Part shown: in pieces, positions 45,104 through 53,954 of the stretch
Position numbering within the stretch: the stretch's first letter is position 1
How the letters are laid out: each line of letters begins with the position of its first letter
Source of the DNA: Thermoplasmata archaeon
GTDB taxonomy: Archaea > Thermoplasmatota > Thermoplasmata > Lutacidiplasmatales > UBA184
Assembly (NCBI GenBank): GCA_027314165.1
Contig: DAHVCH010000004.1
Coordinates: forward strand, 1 to 64,000
Length of the DNA: 64,000 nucleotides
Direction: 5' to 3'
Made by a program: the position numbers and the translations under genes
The notes under the pieces: generated by a model
Told to the model about the DNA's origin: nothing
Database searches by the model: none
Seen by the model: the letters and a program-made list of their open reading frames with translations, nothing else

Positions 45104-46846
45104 ATGCGTGCGATCTTCGTCTACATCGGTATCCTCCTCTGGGTCGTTTCGGGGCTCCTCCTCGGCGCGTACGCCGTGAACCCCGGGAGCCAGACGCTCG
45201 CCGGCGCCGGTGTGGTGGTCCCTTCGTACTACGTGACGAACTTCCTGGGCACCTACCAGGCCGCCACACCGGTCGGTCTGCCCTTCTATGAGCCCGGGAC
45301 CAACACCTCGGTCACCTTCACCGTGAACTATCAGTTCGGGAACACGAGTACCGTGGTCACGGTCTACCCGTGTCCGGGAGGCTCCCAATCCATCAGTTGT
45401 TACAACTGGTACGGCAAGCCGCTGCTCACGCTCCACGGGGCCAGCTCCACGGGCACCTTCAGTGGCAACGTCGGCGAATGGTACATCGTCAACGCCTCGG
45501 ACCCGGTCAGGGTGCAGGTCTCCGTACCGCCCTCGCCCAGCGCGCTGGGGGAGGAGATCGGGGCCGCCGGGTTGGGAGCCGGGGGTGCGGCCCTCTTCAT
45601 CCTAGGGCTCATCATGCGGGACCCGCTGAACCGGCCCGCGCCACGCCTTGCGCAGTTGAAACGGACGCTCTACTTCTTCTTCCAGAGTCGGCTCGCGGTC
45701 CTGGGGCTCGTGCTCCTGATGTTCTACGTCCTGGTCGCCGTGCTCTCTCCGGTCATCGCTCCGTACTCTCCGCCCGGCGGCGGATGCGGAGGGTTCGGGT
45801 GCAACGGCGACTACGTCATCCTCCCCGTGCAGTGGGCCTACAGCCCCTGCACCCAGACGAACTGTCCCTCTCCAATCTACGCCACCGACTTCACGAACGA
45901 CTGGCAGTGCGTCTACCCCTCGTTCTTGGCCACGAACTTCGTGCCGCCGGGAGATTGCGTCTCGTATGCCGCAGGGACCATATCCGCCCCCGCGGCGAAC
46001 AGCCAGAACAATCTGATCCCACCGACCTGGACGCTCTGGCCGTTCAACCCGGGCCCGGTTCCGATGGGGTCGATGGCCCTCACGAGCGGATCGGCAGGGA
46101 CCTACGTCGACATCTTCACGAGCCTGGTCCGGGCGACACCCTGGGACCTCTCGATATCCGTGGGGATCGTGGCGGTCGGCGCTTTCGTGGGCCTCCTGCT
46201 CGGGACCTTCTCCGGGTACATGGGAGGCATCACCGACGAGATCGTGATGCGTATCACGGACGTGTTCCTCTCGATCCCGGGGTTCTTCCTGATCCTCGTC
46301 ATCATGGCCTCGCTTTTCACCCAGGCCAGCGGCCTTCCCAACGATGAACGGGTGCGCATAGGTCTCTTGATGGGGGCCTTCATCATCACATGGTGGCCCG
46401 GCTACACCCGTATCCTGAGGGGTCAGGTGCTCGTGACCCGTGAGCAGAAGTACGTCGAGGCCGCGCGCGCGAGCGGTGCGGGACCCGGCTGGATCCTCCG
46501 CAAGCACATCATCCCCAACAGCATCTTCCCGATGCTCGTGCAGTTCTCCCTGGACGTGGGAAGCATCCCCCTTATTCTGGGAGGCATCGCCTTCCTCGGG
46601 TTCGGGACCTACCTCTTCTCGACCCCGAACGGGTCCCCCTTCCCCGAGTGGGGGGTGCTCTCCTCCTACGAGGTCGGCATCGGGTCCGCCTCCGGCCAGG
46701 ACCTCTTCGCGACGGTCACAAGCAACATCCCGTTCCCCTGGTGGGAGTTGCTGTTCCCGGGGCTCGCCCTCTTCGTGTTCTGCATCGCGGTGAACTTCTT
46801 GTCCGATGGTCTGCGGGATGCGCTTGACCCCCGCCTGAGGAGGTAG
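45104..46846 (+). CDS. Dipeptide/oligopeptide ABC transporter permease (DppC-like) with extra N-terminal TM/extracellular domain
   Basis: VGIVAVGAFVGLLLGTFSGYMGGITDEIVMRITDVFLSIPGFFLILVI...LRGQVLVTREQKYVEAARASGAGPGWILRKHIIPNSIFPMLVQFSLDVGSIPLILGGIAFLGFG. Confidence 0.93.
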   Translation: MRAIFVYIGILLWVVSGLLLGAYAVNPGSQTLAGAGVVVPSYYVTNFLGTYQAATPVGLPFYEPGTNTSVTFTVNYQFGNTSTVVTVYPCPGGSQSISCYNWYGKPLLTLHGASSTGTFSGNVGEWYIVNASDPVRVQVSVPPSPSALGEEIGAAGLGAGGAALFILGLIMRDPLNRPAPRLAQLKRTLYFFFQSRLAVLGLVLLMFYVLVAVLSPVIAPYSPPGGGCGGFGCNGDYVILPVQWAYSPCTQTNCPSPIYATDFTNDWQCVYPSFLATNFVPPGDCVSYAAGTISAPAANSQNNLIPPTWTLWPFNPGPVPMGSMALTSGSAGTYVDIFTSLVRATPWDLSISVGIVAVGAFVGLLLGTFSGYMGGITDEIVMRITDVFLSIPGFFLILVIMASLFTQASGLPNDERVRIGLLMGAFIITWWPGYTRILRGQVLVTREQKYVEAARASGAGPGWILRKHIIPNSIFPMLVQFSLDVGSIPLILGGIAFLGFGTYLFSTPNGSPFPEWGVLSSYEVGIGSASGQDLFATVTSNIPFPWWELLFPGLALFVFCIAVNFLSDGLRDALDPRLRR

Positions 46847-47006
46847 AGGCCCGCTGAGCGCAACCCTCGAGTCGAGACCCCCGCTCCCCGGGCTCGGGAG
46901 CTACCCTGAGGCCCCGGTTGTCCCGGGCCCGTCGGCCTTCCCCACCGGGGGGGCCCCTTCGGATGCCTCGGCGGCGGAGGTCGCAGGGGGTCGGACCGAG
47001 CCCCCG

Positions 47007-48515
47007 TTGCTGGCCGTCCGCGACCTGAAGACCTACTTCTACACGTACGACGGCGTCGTCCGCGCGCTCGACGGGGTGACCTTCACGGTCCGCAAGGGCG
47101 AGACCATCGGTCTCGTCGGCGAGACGGGATGCGGAAAGTCGGTCACCGCGTTCTCCATCACCCGGCTCATCGCGGAGCCCCCGGGCCGCGTGCAGTCCGG
47201 CCAGGTCCTCTTCTCCGGTGCGAACCTGCTCTGGAGGGTCGATCGAGAGGCGTCGGTCAAACCGATACGCGGCACGGTGCGGGCCAAGGTCCGCCGTCGC
47301 TTCGCGCGGATCAAGGAGTCCCAGCAGAGGCTCTCGGCGGTCCGCGGCTCGCAGATCACGATGATCTTCCAGGAGCCGATGGCGGCTCTCAACCCCGTCT
47401 TCTCGATCTCCCGGCAGCTCGGGGAGGCGCTCATGCTCCACCGCGCCACACCTACGGTCGAGACTCTCCTGGCGGCCCAGCCGCGCGCCGTGAACCTCAC
47501 GGCCGCGACACGCGACCTGCTCGACGCGGCGAGGGAGCCGGGCCAGCCCCGTCTACGTTCGACGGCGCAGAACATCGCCCACGCGGTGGGCGTGCCGTCG
47601 CTCGCGCTCGAGCTCTTCTACCTGTTCCGCGGCCAGACCTCGAACCCTCAGTCCCGGGTCCGCGGGGTGGTGAAGGCCTTCGCCCGCCTGCGGGTGGGGG
47701 GCCTCCACCGAGCGAAGCTCCATCACGAACGGATGCTGTCCGAGTTCCGCATCGAGGAGCGGGAACTCTACAACCGGGAGATGACCACCGGGTCCAGCAC
47801 GGCCCCCTTGCGCCGTGCCCTCCACGTCCGCATGCTGATCGAGCGGGTGAAGGGCGGCTGGCTCTCCGTGCCCGTCCTGAAGAAGGTCGCTTCACGGCCC
47901 CTCGATCAGGAGGTCTTCTGGCAGACGGTGGGGATGCTCGAGTCCGTGGGCATCGCCAACTGCGTGCAGGTCGCGCGCGGCTTCCCCCACGAGCTCTCGG
48001 GGGGGATGATCCAGCGGGTGATGATCGCGATGGCGCTTGCGCCGGAGCCGAAGCTCCTCATCGCCGACGAGCCCACCACCGCGCTCGACGTGACCATCCA
48101 GGCCCAGATCCTGGACCTCATGCACTCGCTGAAGAACCGGATCGGCACCTCCATCCTGCTCATCACGCACGACCTGGGGGTCGTCGCGGAAGTGTGCGAC
48201 CGGGTGTGCGTCATGTATGCCGGCCACATCGTCGAGGTGGGGCCCGTCAATGACCTCTTCGCCCGACCTCTGCACCCCTACACCCAGGGGCTGCTCGCCT
48301 CGATCCCGCGGATGGACGACCCGACGAAGAAACTGGAGTCGATCCCCGGTTCGGTGCCGAACCTTATCCGTCCCCCGGGCGGTTGCCGGTTCCACCCGCG
48401 CTGCGCCTTCGCCATGGAGAAGTGTAAGACCGACCGACCCCCCATGACCCGCGAGGGCCCGGACCACGTCGTGGCCTGCTGGCTCTTCCAGGGTCCCGAG
48501 GCGAGGGAGTATTAG
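47007..48515 (+). CDS. Dipeptide/oligopeptide ABC transporter ATPase (DppD-like) with large insertion
   Basis: [79 protein letters not shown]-terminal [14 protein letters not shown]. Confidence 0.93.
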   Translation: MLAVRDLKTYFYTYDGVVRALDGVTFTVRKGETIGLVGETGCGKSVTAFSITRLIAEPPGRVQSGQVLFSGANLLWRVDREASVKPIRGTVRAKVRRRFARIKESQQRLSAVRGSQITMIFQEPMAALNPVFSISRQLGEALMLHRATPTVETLLAAQPRAVNLTAATRDLLDAAREPGQPRLRSTAQNIAHAVGVPSLALELFYLFRGQTSNPQSRVRGVVKAFARLRVGGLHRAKLHHERMLSEFRIEERELYNREMTTGSSTAPLRRALHVRMLIERVKGGWLSVPVLKKVASRPLDQEVFWQTVGMLESVGIANCVQVARGFPHELSGGMIQRVMIAMALAPEPKLLIADEPTTALDVTIQAQILDLMHSLKNRIGTSILLITHDLGVVAEVCDRVCVMYAGHIVEVGPVNDLFARPLHPYTQGLLASIPRMDDPTKKLESIPGSVPNLIRPPGGCRFHPRCAFAMEKCKTDRPPMTREGPDHVVACWLFQGPEAREY

Positions 48516-48522
48516 CGCGGCC

Positions 48523-50445
48523 ATGAGCACCCCTGTCGCTCCTCCCCCCCCGCCCTCCATGGAGGATGGGCTGGAGAAGGTCCAGTCGAAGGCCGAGCCG
48601 GGGAAGGAGCTCCTGCTTTCGGCCTGGAACCTCCAGAAGCACTTCCCGCTCCGAGGGGGAATCCTCTCCACGCACATCGGCGATGTGCGCGCCGTGGACG
48701 GGGTCACGATGGACCTCCGCCGCGGAGAGACGGTGGGGCTCGTCGGGGAGAGCGGCTGCGGGAAGACGACGGTGGGACGGCTCCTCCTGCGGCTCATCGA
48801 ACCGACCCGTGGGCACACGTTCTATTTCGACCCGGAGAAGCCGATGCCTCCGGACATCGAGAGCCAGCTCCAGACCCTCTACGATGGGCTCGAGCGGCTC
48901 ATCCCCCCGGGCACCATCGACCGCGTGGCCGCGCTGCGGTCGAACCAGGCGGCCCAGCCGATCCTGAAGCAGCTCGACCAGATCGCCAACCAATACTCGC
49001 TCTACCGCCGCAAGCCCCGCGAGATGCGGAGGATGCGCGGGAAGATGCAGATCGTTTTCCAGGACCCCTTCTCGTCCCTCTCCCCCCGGATGCTCGTCCG
49101 GGACATCGTCTCCGAGCCCCTGGCCGTCCATCACGTGGGCAACCGCAAGCAGCGCTACCAGAGGGTCGCCGAGCTGCTCGCCTCCGTGGGGCTCAACCCC
49201 GAGCATGTCTGGCGGTTCCCCCACGAGTTCTCCGGCGGCCAGCGCCAGCGCATCGGCATCGCGCGAGCCCTCGCGCTCCGACCGGACTTCATCGTACTGG
49301 ACGAGCCCACGAGCGCGCTCGATGTGAGCGTCCAGGCCCAGATCCTCAACATCCTCCTGCGGCTGCAGCGGGAGCAGCGGCTCTCCTACCTGTTCATCTC
49401 CCACCACCTGAGCGTCGTCCGGGCCATCTCCCACCGCGTCGTGGTGATGTATCTCGGGAAGGTCGTCGAGCGGGCGCCCACCGAGGAGCTCTTCGAGAAC
49501 CCCCTTCACCCGTACACCCAGGCGCTGCTGTCGGCGATCCCGATCCCCGACCCGACGCTGAAGCGGGAGAGGATCATCCTCTCCGGAGACGTGCCGAGCC
49601 CTGCCGCCCCGCCCTCCGGTTGCCGGTTCCACACTCGGTGCCCGAAGGTCATGGCCATCTGCTCGAAGGTCGAGCCTCCGCTCCTGCCTCTTCCCGGACA
49701 CCCTGAACACTCCGTTTCCTGCCACCTGTACTCGGAAGAGAACTTCCCTGCCCTGGGCCTGCTTGGAGCCCGCACCTCAGGGATCATCGAGATCCCTGCC
49801 CGAGGCTCGGGAAGCCTCCAGGAGGTCTCGCATCCGGGAAAGGCGAGAGGCCCTCTGCACTCGGAGAGGCCGGCCGAGTCGCCCATCCCCACCTACACCG
49901 ACCTCCGACCCCCGCCCCCCGAGAGCCCCGCGCCTCCTCCAGAGGCGCCCGCGTCGGACGTTTCGCCCCCTTGGTCCTCCTCGGCGCGGCCCCCCCGGTA
50001 CGGCAGTTCAGAAGACCCCGCCGCTCCCGAGACGTTGCCGTCCACTCCACCCCCGCCTCCGCCACCTCCGGAACCGTCGGGACGGCTGTACCCCCCTCTC
50101 GCAACCTCAGCGCCGCCGCCCTCGGCGACTCCCTCCCCGCCCCCTCCTCCCCCTCAACCTTCACCGGCGATGGGTCGGCGCCCCTCCGCCTTCGCGAGCT
50201 ACAATTCCTCCGCGAATGCGCCGCTCGCGAGCGGGAGCCCGGCACGGCAGCCGCCGCCCCCTCCTCCGGCCCCGGCACCAGAGCCCATTCCCCCGCTGCC
50301 TTCCTCTGCGCAGGAGCCCCCTCCTCCCCCCGCGCCCGCGAGCCCTCCCTGGCGGATGGGAAAGCTCTCCGAAGGCGCCCTCACCCCGGAGGAGGGAGCC
50401 GAGAAGCCCAGGCTCAAGAAGGGCTCCGGCGGCGGGTCAAGCTAG
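48523..50445 (+). CDS. Dipeptide/oligopeptide ABC transporter ATPase (DppF-like) with insertion and Pro-rich C-terminal tail
   Basis: [94 protein letters not shown]; then about 230 residues of Pro/Ser/Ala-rich sequence. Confidence 0.93.
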   Translation: MSTPVAPPPPPSMEDGLEKVQSKAEPGKELLLSAWNLQKHFPLRGGILSTHIGDVRAVDGVTMDLRRGETVGLVGESGCGKTTVGRLLLRLIEPTRGHTFYFDPEKPMPPDIESQLQTLYDGLERLIPPGTIDRVAALRSNQAAQPILKQLDQIANQYSLYRRKPREMRRMRGKMQIVFQDPFSSLSPRMLVRDIVSEPLAVHHVGNRKQRYQRVAELLASVGLNPEHVWRFPHEFSGGQRQRIGIARALALRPDFIVLDEPTSALDVSVQAQILNILLRLQREQRLSYLFISHHLSVVRAISHRVVVMYLGKVVERAPTEELFENPLHPYTQALLSAIPIPDPTLKRERIILSGDVPSPAAPPSGCRFHTRCPKVMAICSKVEPPLLPLPGHPEHSVSCHLYSEENFPALGLLGARTSGIIEIPARGSGSLQEVSHPGKARGPLHSERPAESPIPTYTDLRPPPPESPAPPPEAPASDVSPPWSSSARPPRYGSSEDPAAPETLPSTPPPPPPPPEPSGRLYPPLATSAPPPSATPSPPPPPPQPSPAMGRRPSAFASYNSSANAPLASGSPARQPPPPPPAPAPEPIPPLPSSAQEPPPPPAPASPPWRMGKLSEGALTPEEGAEKPRLKKGSGGGSS

Positions 50446-50472
50446 CCCGCCAAGAGCGGAGGGGCGTCGGCC

Positions 50473-50907
50473 ATGCCCTCGAAGTCATCGAAGGAGGATT
50501 CGGGGCATCTAAGTCCCCTGGGGCTCCGGCGACTCACGGGGGAGGCCCGCGCCAAAGCCCTGGCCGAACCCGGACCGTCGTGGTCGGAGTGGGCCAAGGG
50601 CACCGCCGGCAAGATGTACGTCGGACTTGGGATGCTCATCCTGGACGCGCTGGTCTGGGTGAGCCTCGAGGAGTCCTCGCTCCGGCTCCTCACGATCCCG
50701 GCGGTCCCGCTCCTGGTCTACTTGAACTACCTGCTCTATTCGTACCTCTGGGCCCGGCCGCCAAAGGACATCCAGACCAAGGCCCAGTTCCATCGGACCT
50801 GGGTCCACCCGTTCCTCCTCGGCAAGTGGGACCCCGAGTACAAGGCCTGGACGACGGGACGCGCCATGAAGGACGCCACGGCGGTCCCTCCCGAAGAGTT
50901 CGTGTAG
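50473..50907 (+). CDS. Small membrane protein of unknown function
   Basis: TMs MYVGLGMLILDALVWVSL and LLTIPAVPLLVYLNYLLYSYLW; ATG start 28 nt after the DppF stop. Confidence 0.65.
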   Translation: MPSKSSKEDSGHLSPLGLRRLTGEARAKALAEPGPSWSEWAKGTAGKMYVGLGMLILDALVWVSLEESSLRLLTIPAVPLLVYLNYLLYSYLWARPPKDIQTKAQFHRTWVHPFLLGKWDPEYKAWTTGRAMKDATAVPPEEFV

Positions 50908-51100
50908 GGCACCAAGAAGCGCTGACGTCCCACCATCTTGGCCGAACCGAACGCGCCCCGGAGCTGCGACCGATATCGCGCACAGGTCCGTCACTCGGTC
51001 GGGTCTGTTCCCCCCACGGAGCACTGGAGAGCCGCCCGAGGGGAGCCTCAGAGCGGGCGTCCCACTTGCCGGGGCGCCCGCTCCTCGAGAAAGGGTTGGA

Positions 51101-51664
51101 CTAGGCGAGGTTGGGGTTCGCCGCCGTGACCACCAGCCAGGCCATCATGCCGGAGTGCCCTGGGCCGCAGGGAACCGTGCAGATGATCTGGAAGCGCTCC
51201 CCCACCGTGGCGCTCGAGGGGAGCGTCAGCGTGTAGTGGTTCGTCACTCCAGGGCTCGCGCTCACGTCGATCCCGAGCGAGGGGATGCCGAACCCGTGCG
51301 AGCCCCCGCCGCTCGTCACGTTCAGCTCGACCACGCCGTTGACCGGGACCCAGAGCGTGCCTACCGAGGTGGTGAGCCCCGTGCCGTTGGTCAGGCTGGC
51401 GCCGAAAGCGTCGGTGTAGTGGAAGGAGAACTGGTAGTCGCTCGCAACCACGTCGACGTGCATGTTCGGCGTCCCACTGCCGGTGGAGGTCGTGTGCGTG
51501 AGGACAAGGCCCGTGCCCACCGCCGACATGAAGACCAGCAGGGCGACCACCGGTATGAGATTGTACTGCACCCATGCCTTTTGGCTCGACTCGAGGTGGT
51601 GGGCGGGCCTGGTCACCGGAGCCTTGGGCTCCGGCGAGGTCGTGGACGGGACGTCGTCGCTCAT
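51101..51664 (-). CDS. Membrane-anchored cupredoxin, cytochrome c oxidase subunit II CuA-like
   Basis: TM LIPVVALLVFMSAVGTGLVL; SHGFGIPSLGIDVSASPGVTNHYTL; CTVPCGPGHSGMMAWLVV, matching C-x3-C-x3-H-x2-M CuA spacing. Confidence 0.85.
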   Translation of the reverse strand: MSDDVPSTTSPEPKAPVTRPAHHLESSQKAWVQYNLIPVVALLVFMSAVGTGLVLTHTTSTGSGTPNMHVDVVASDYQFSFHYTDAFGASLTNGTGLTTSVGTLWVPVNGVVELNVTSGGGSHGFGIPSLGIDVSASPGVTNHYTLTLPSSATVGERFQIICTVPCGPGHSGMMAWLVVTAANPNLA

Positions 51665-52248
51665 GCTACCAGGGCCCTCACGAGGCGGTGGAAGGAGGTG
51701 TCCTTCGGCGCGATCCGCTCCGGCAGATGGAAGTGCGAGGACAGGCCGAAGCGCAGCGGGACCACGAGGGTCAGCATGATGTAGACCAGGGAGAGGCTCA
51801 GGTCGCCCCCAAGGTCCACCTTCCCCGAGAACCCGGTGTACCAGCTGTCGAACCCGCCCATCACGTAGATCGCCAGCATGATCGCGGAGGACCACAGGGC
51901 GGCTGGGCGTTGGAAGATGCCCAGCATGAGGAACAGGCCGCCGAACGTTTCCCCGAGTCCCACGAGGATCCCCAGGAGGAGGCTCTGGGAGGCCATCGCT
52001 GGGGTCGAGAAATACATCCCCAGCACCGCCGAGGAGAGCGCTCCCTGGGACATCAGGACCCACTTGAGGATCCCATCGATCAGGAAGACCGCTCCGAAGA
52101 CGATGCGCACGGCGATCCAGAGCATCTCCGCCGGGGCGGTCCCGAACGAGTGGACGGTCTCGACGTCGAGGGCGTTCCCCGAGGAGAAACGCCGGAGGCC
52201 ATGGGCGGTCTTCCGGCCTAGCTCGCCGGTCACCTGGACTTGTTCCAT
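51661..52248 (-). CDS. DoxX/DoxD-like membrane protein
   Basis: LWIAVRIVFGAVFLIDGILKWVL...SLLLGILVGLGETFGGLFLMLGIFQRPAALWSSAIMLAIYVMGGFDSWYTGFSGKVDLGGDLSLSLVYIMLTLV; four-helix DoxX pattern. ATGA overlap with the CuA-like gene. Confidence 0.75.
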   Translation of the reverse strand: MEQVQVTGELGRKTAHGLRRFSSGNALDVETVHSFGTAPAEMLWIAVRIVFGAVFLIDGILKWVLMSQGALSSAVLGMYFSTPAMASQSLLLGILVGLGETFGGLFLMLGIFQRPAALWSSAIMLAIYVMGGFDSWYTGFSGKVDLGGDLSLSLVYIMLTLVVPLRFGLSSHFHLPERIAPKDTSFHRLVRALVA

Positions 52249-52333
52249 GGTCCTGCTCCTAGAGCCCCTCGAGCCGGCACAATGGCGTTGAAAGAGGTGC
52301 GTGGGACATGGTCTCGTTCTCCACCAACCCTGC

Positions 52334-52966
52334 TCACTCCACGGTCAGGGTTCCCATCATGAACCCCATGCTGGACATCGAGGTCGGGTCGCACGGGGTC
52401 ATGCACTGCCACTCGAAGCTGCCGGTTTGGTTGAAGTAGGCATAGAAAGTGACCACGCTCGGAGCGGTGGCCGACGCGGCCGGCAGGGGCACGTTGAACC
52501 CGGTCGAGAGGACGGAGAGCGTGTGGGAGATGTCCGTCGAGCTCACCGAGCTCACACCCGTCGAGGCCCCGTTGACGTAGATCAGATCGTTGACCGTCCC
52601 GGCCACTTGGAGGTAGGTCGAAGTGGGGACGTTCACACCGTTGTCGTAGTTCGTGATCGTGAACTCGATCTGGGTGTGCGCGGGAACCGTGAAGTTGCCC
52701 GGCGAGAACTCATCCAACGAACTGTTGTAGATGCCCGGCGTGATGGAGAGGTACAGATGGTCCGTACCCGCGGGCGCCGCAGCCTTCGGCTGGGGAGCCA
52801 TGCTCGTCCCCGCCAGGTACCCGACCCCGAGCCCTGCGATGAGGAGGATCACTCCGACCGCGAGGAGGAGACCCACCCCGTAGCCTGAGCGGCCCCTCGG
52901 TGAGGAGGTGGTCGCCGTCTTGTCGCCTTCGCCGACTTCTGCTTGAGTTCCCGTTTCACCGCTCAT
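52334..52966 (-). CDS. Membrane-anchored cupredoxin-like protein
   Basis: TM GVGLLLAVGVILLIAGLGVGYLAG; STDISHTLS...NVPLPAA...FEWQCMTPCDPTSMSSMGFMMGTLTV. Confidence 0.75.
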   Translation of the reverse strand: MSGETGTQAEVGEGDKTATTSSPRGRSGYGVGLLLAVGVILLIAGLGVGYLAGTSMAPQPKAAAPAGTDHLYLSITPGIYNSSLDEFSPGNFTVPAHTQIEFTITNYDNGVNVPTSTYLQVAGTVNDLIYVNGASTGVSSVSSTDISHTLSVLSTGFNVPLPAASATAPSVVTFYAYFNQTGSFEWQCMTPCDPTSMSSMGFMMGTLTVE

Positions 52967-53288
52967 AGGCTGGCCCTATTGGCGTCCATTGCTACGTGGA
53001 TGATGTGCCCTCTCGCAAGACCGAAAGGTGAGTAAGGACCAGCAACGAATTACGACCAGAACCACGCAGGTGGGCACTTGCCGTCCTGGCGACGCCCCCC
53101 GGGGCACCCCCCTGCCCTTGTACATACTGTAACCCCGCGGGGACCGTCCCATCGGGGTCCGGGGGCGTCCCAGACGAGGGCGTGCAGGCCCCCGGCGTTG
53201 AGGTCAGGAGGAGCGTTCGGCGCCCGAGATCGATTGGTGCGGGGCCCGGGTCGCCCGGTCCCCTAAGAGCCTGTGGAGAAAGGACGGT

Positions 53289-53939
53289 ATGGACCGTAAG
53301 AACAGCGCTGACATCAGACTAGGGGGACCTACATGCTACCAGACGGAGGACCGGTATATGCAGAAGGGACCCGCGCAAACGGCCGATCATCGAAGGCGAA
53401 CCAACACCCATCTTCTCATCATCGCCGCGCTTGGCGTGGTCGCTTCCGTGGCGGTGGCCCTCATGGTCACGGCTGCGCCCACACGAACGACCACGGAGAC
53501 GGTCCGGTTCGTGATCTCTGGAGATCAGGGCAACATGGCCTACTCCCCCACGAACATCACGGTCCATGCGGACGCGCTGGTTACGATCATCATCACGAAC
53601 TACGACACGCAGGCCCACAGCGCTCCTCCTCTCGCGCAGCAGGTGAGCGGGACCACCGGGGGAGTCGCGTACTATCAGTTCTCCCTCAGCGCCCACACCC
53701 AGAGCCTCGGACAGCTGGCGTCCTCGGACATCTCCCACACGTTCTCCATGGACTACGGGTCAACCTGGCTTAACGTCCCCGTCCCGCCAGCAGCCTCTCC
53801 CACCAACCCGAGCGTCACCACCTTCACGACCGGCTTCTCCTCCATCGGCACCTACACCTGGTACTGCGACGCGATGTGCGGCAGCCTACCGATGACCCCG
53901 CCCGGGGAAATGGCGGGCTACGTCCACGTGGTGAAGTGA
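53289..53939 (+). CDS. Membrane-anchored cupredoxin-like protein (paralogue of 52334..52966)
   Basis: TM LLIIAALGVVASVAVALMVTA; ALVTIIITNYDTQAHS; SSDISHTFS...NVPVPPA...YTWYCDAMCGSLPMTPPGEMAGYVHV; may start at the internal ATG 53358. Confidence 0.75.
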   Translation: MDRKNSADIRLGGPTCYQTEDRYMQKGPAQTADHRRRTNTHLLIIAALGVVASVAVALMVTAAPTRTTTETVRFVISGDQGNMAYSPTNITVHADALVTIIITNYDTQAHSAPPLAQQVSGTTGGVAYYQFSLSAHTQSLGQLASSDISHTFSMDYGSTWLNVPVPPAASPTNPSVTTFTTGFSSIGTYTWYCDAMCGSLPMTPPGEMAGYVHVVK

Positions 53940-53954
53940 GGGCCCGGAACTCCA

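Noticed and set aside
51101-52063. 320-aa ORF as the full CuA-like protein
   Set aside because: The first ~133 residues are an out-of-frame reading of the DoxX-like gene; the ATG at 51664 gives a sensible TM-anchored protein.
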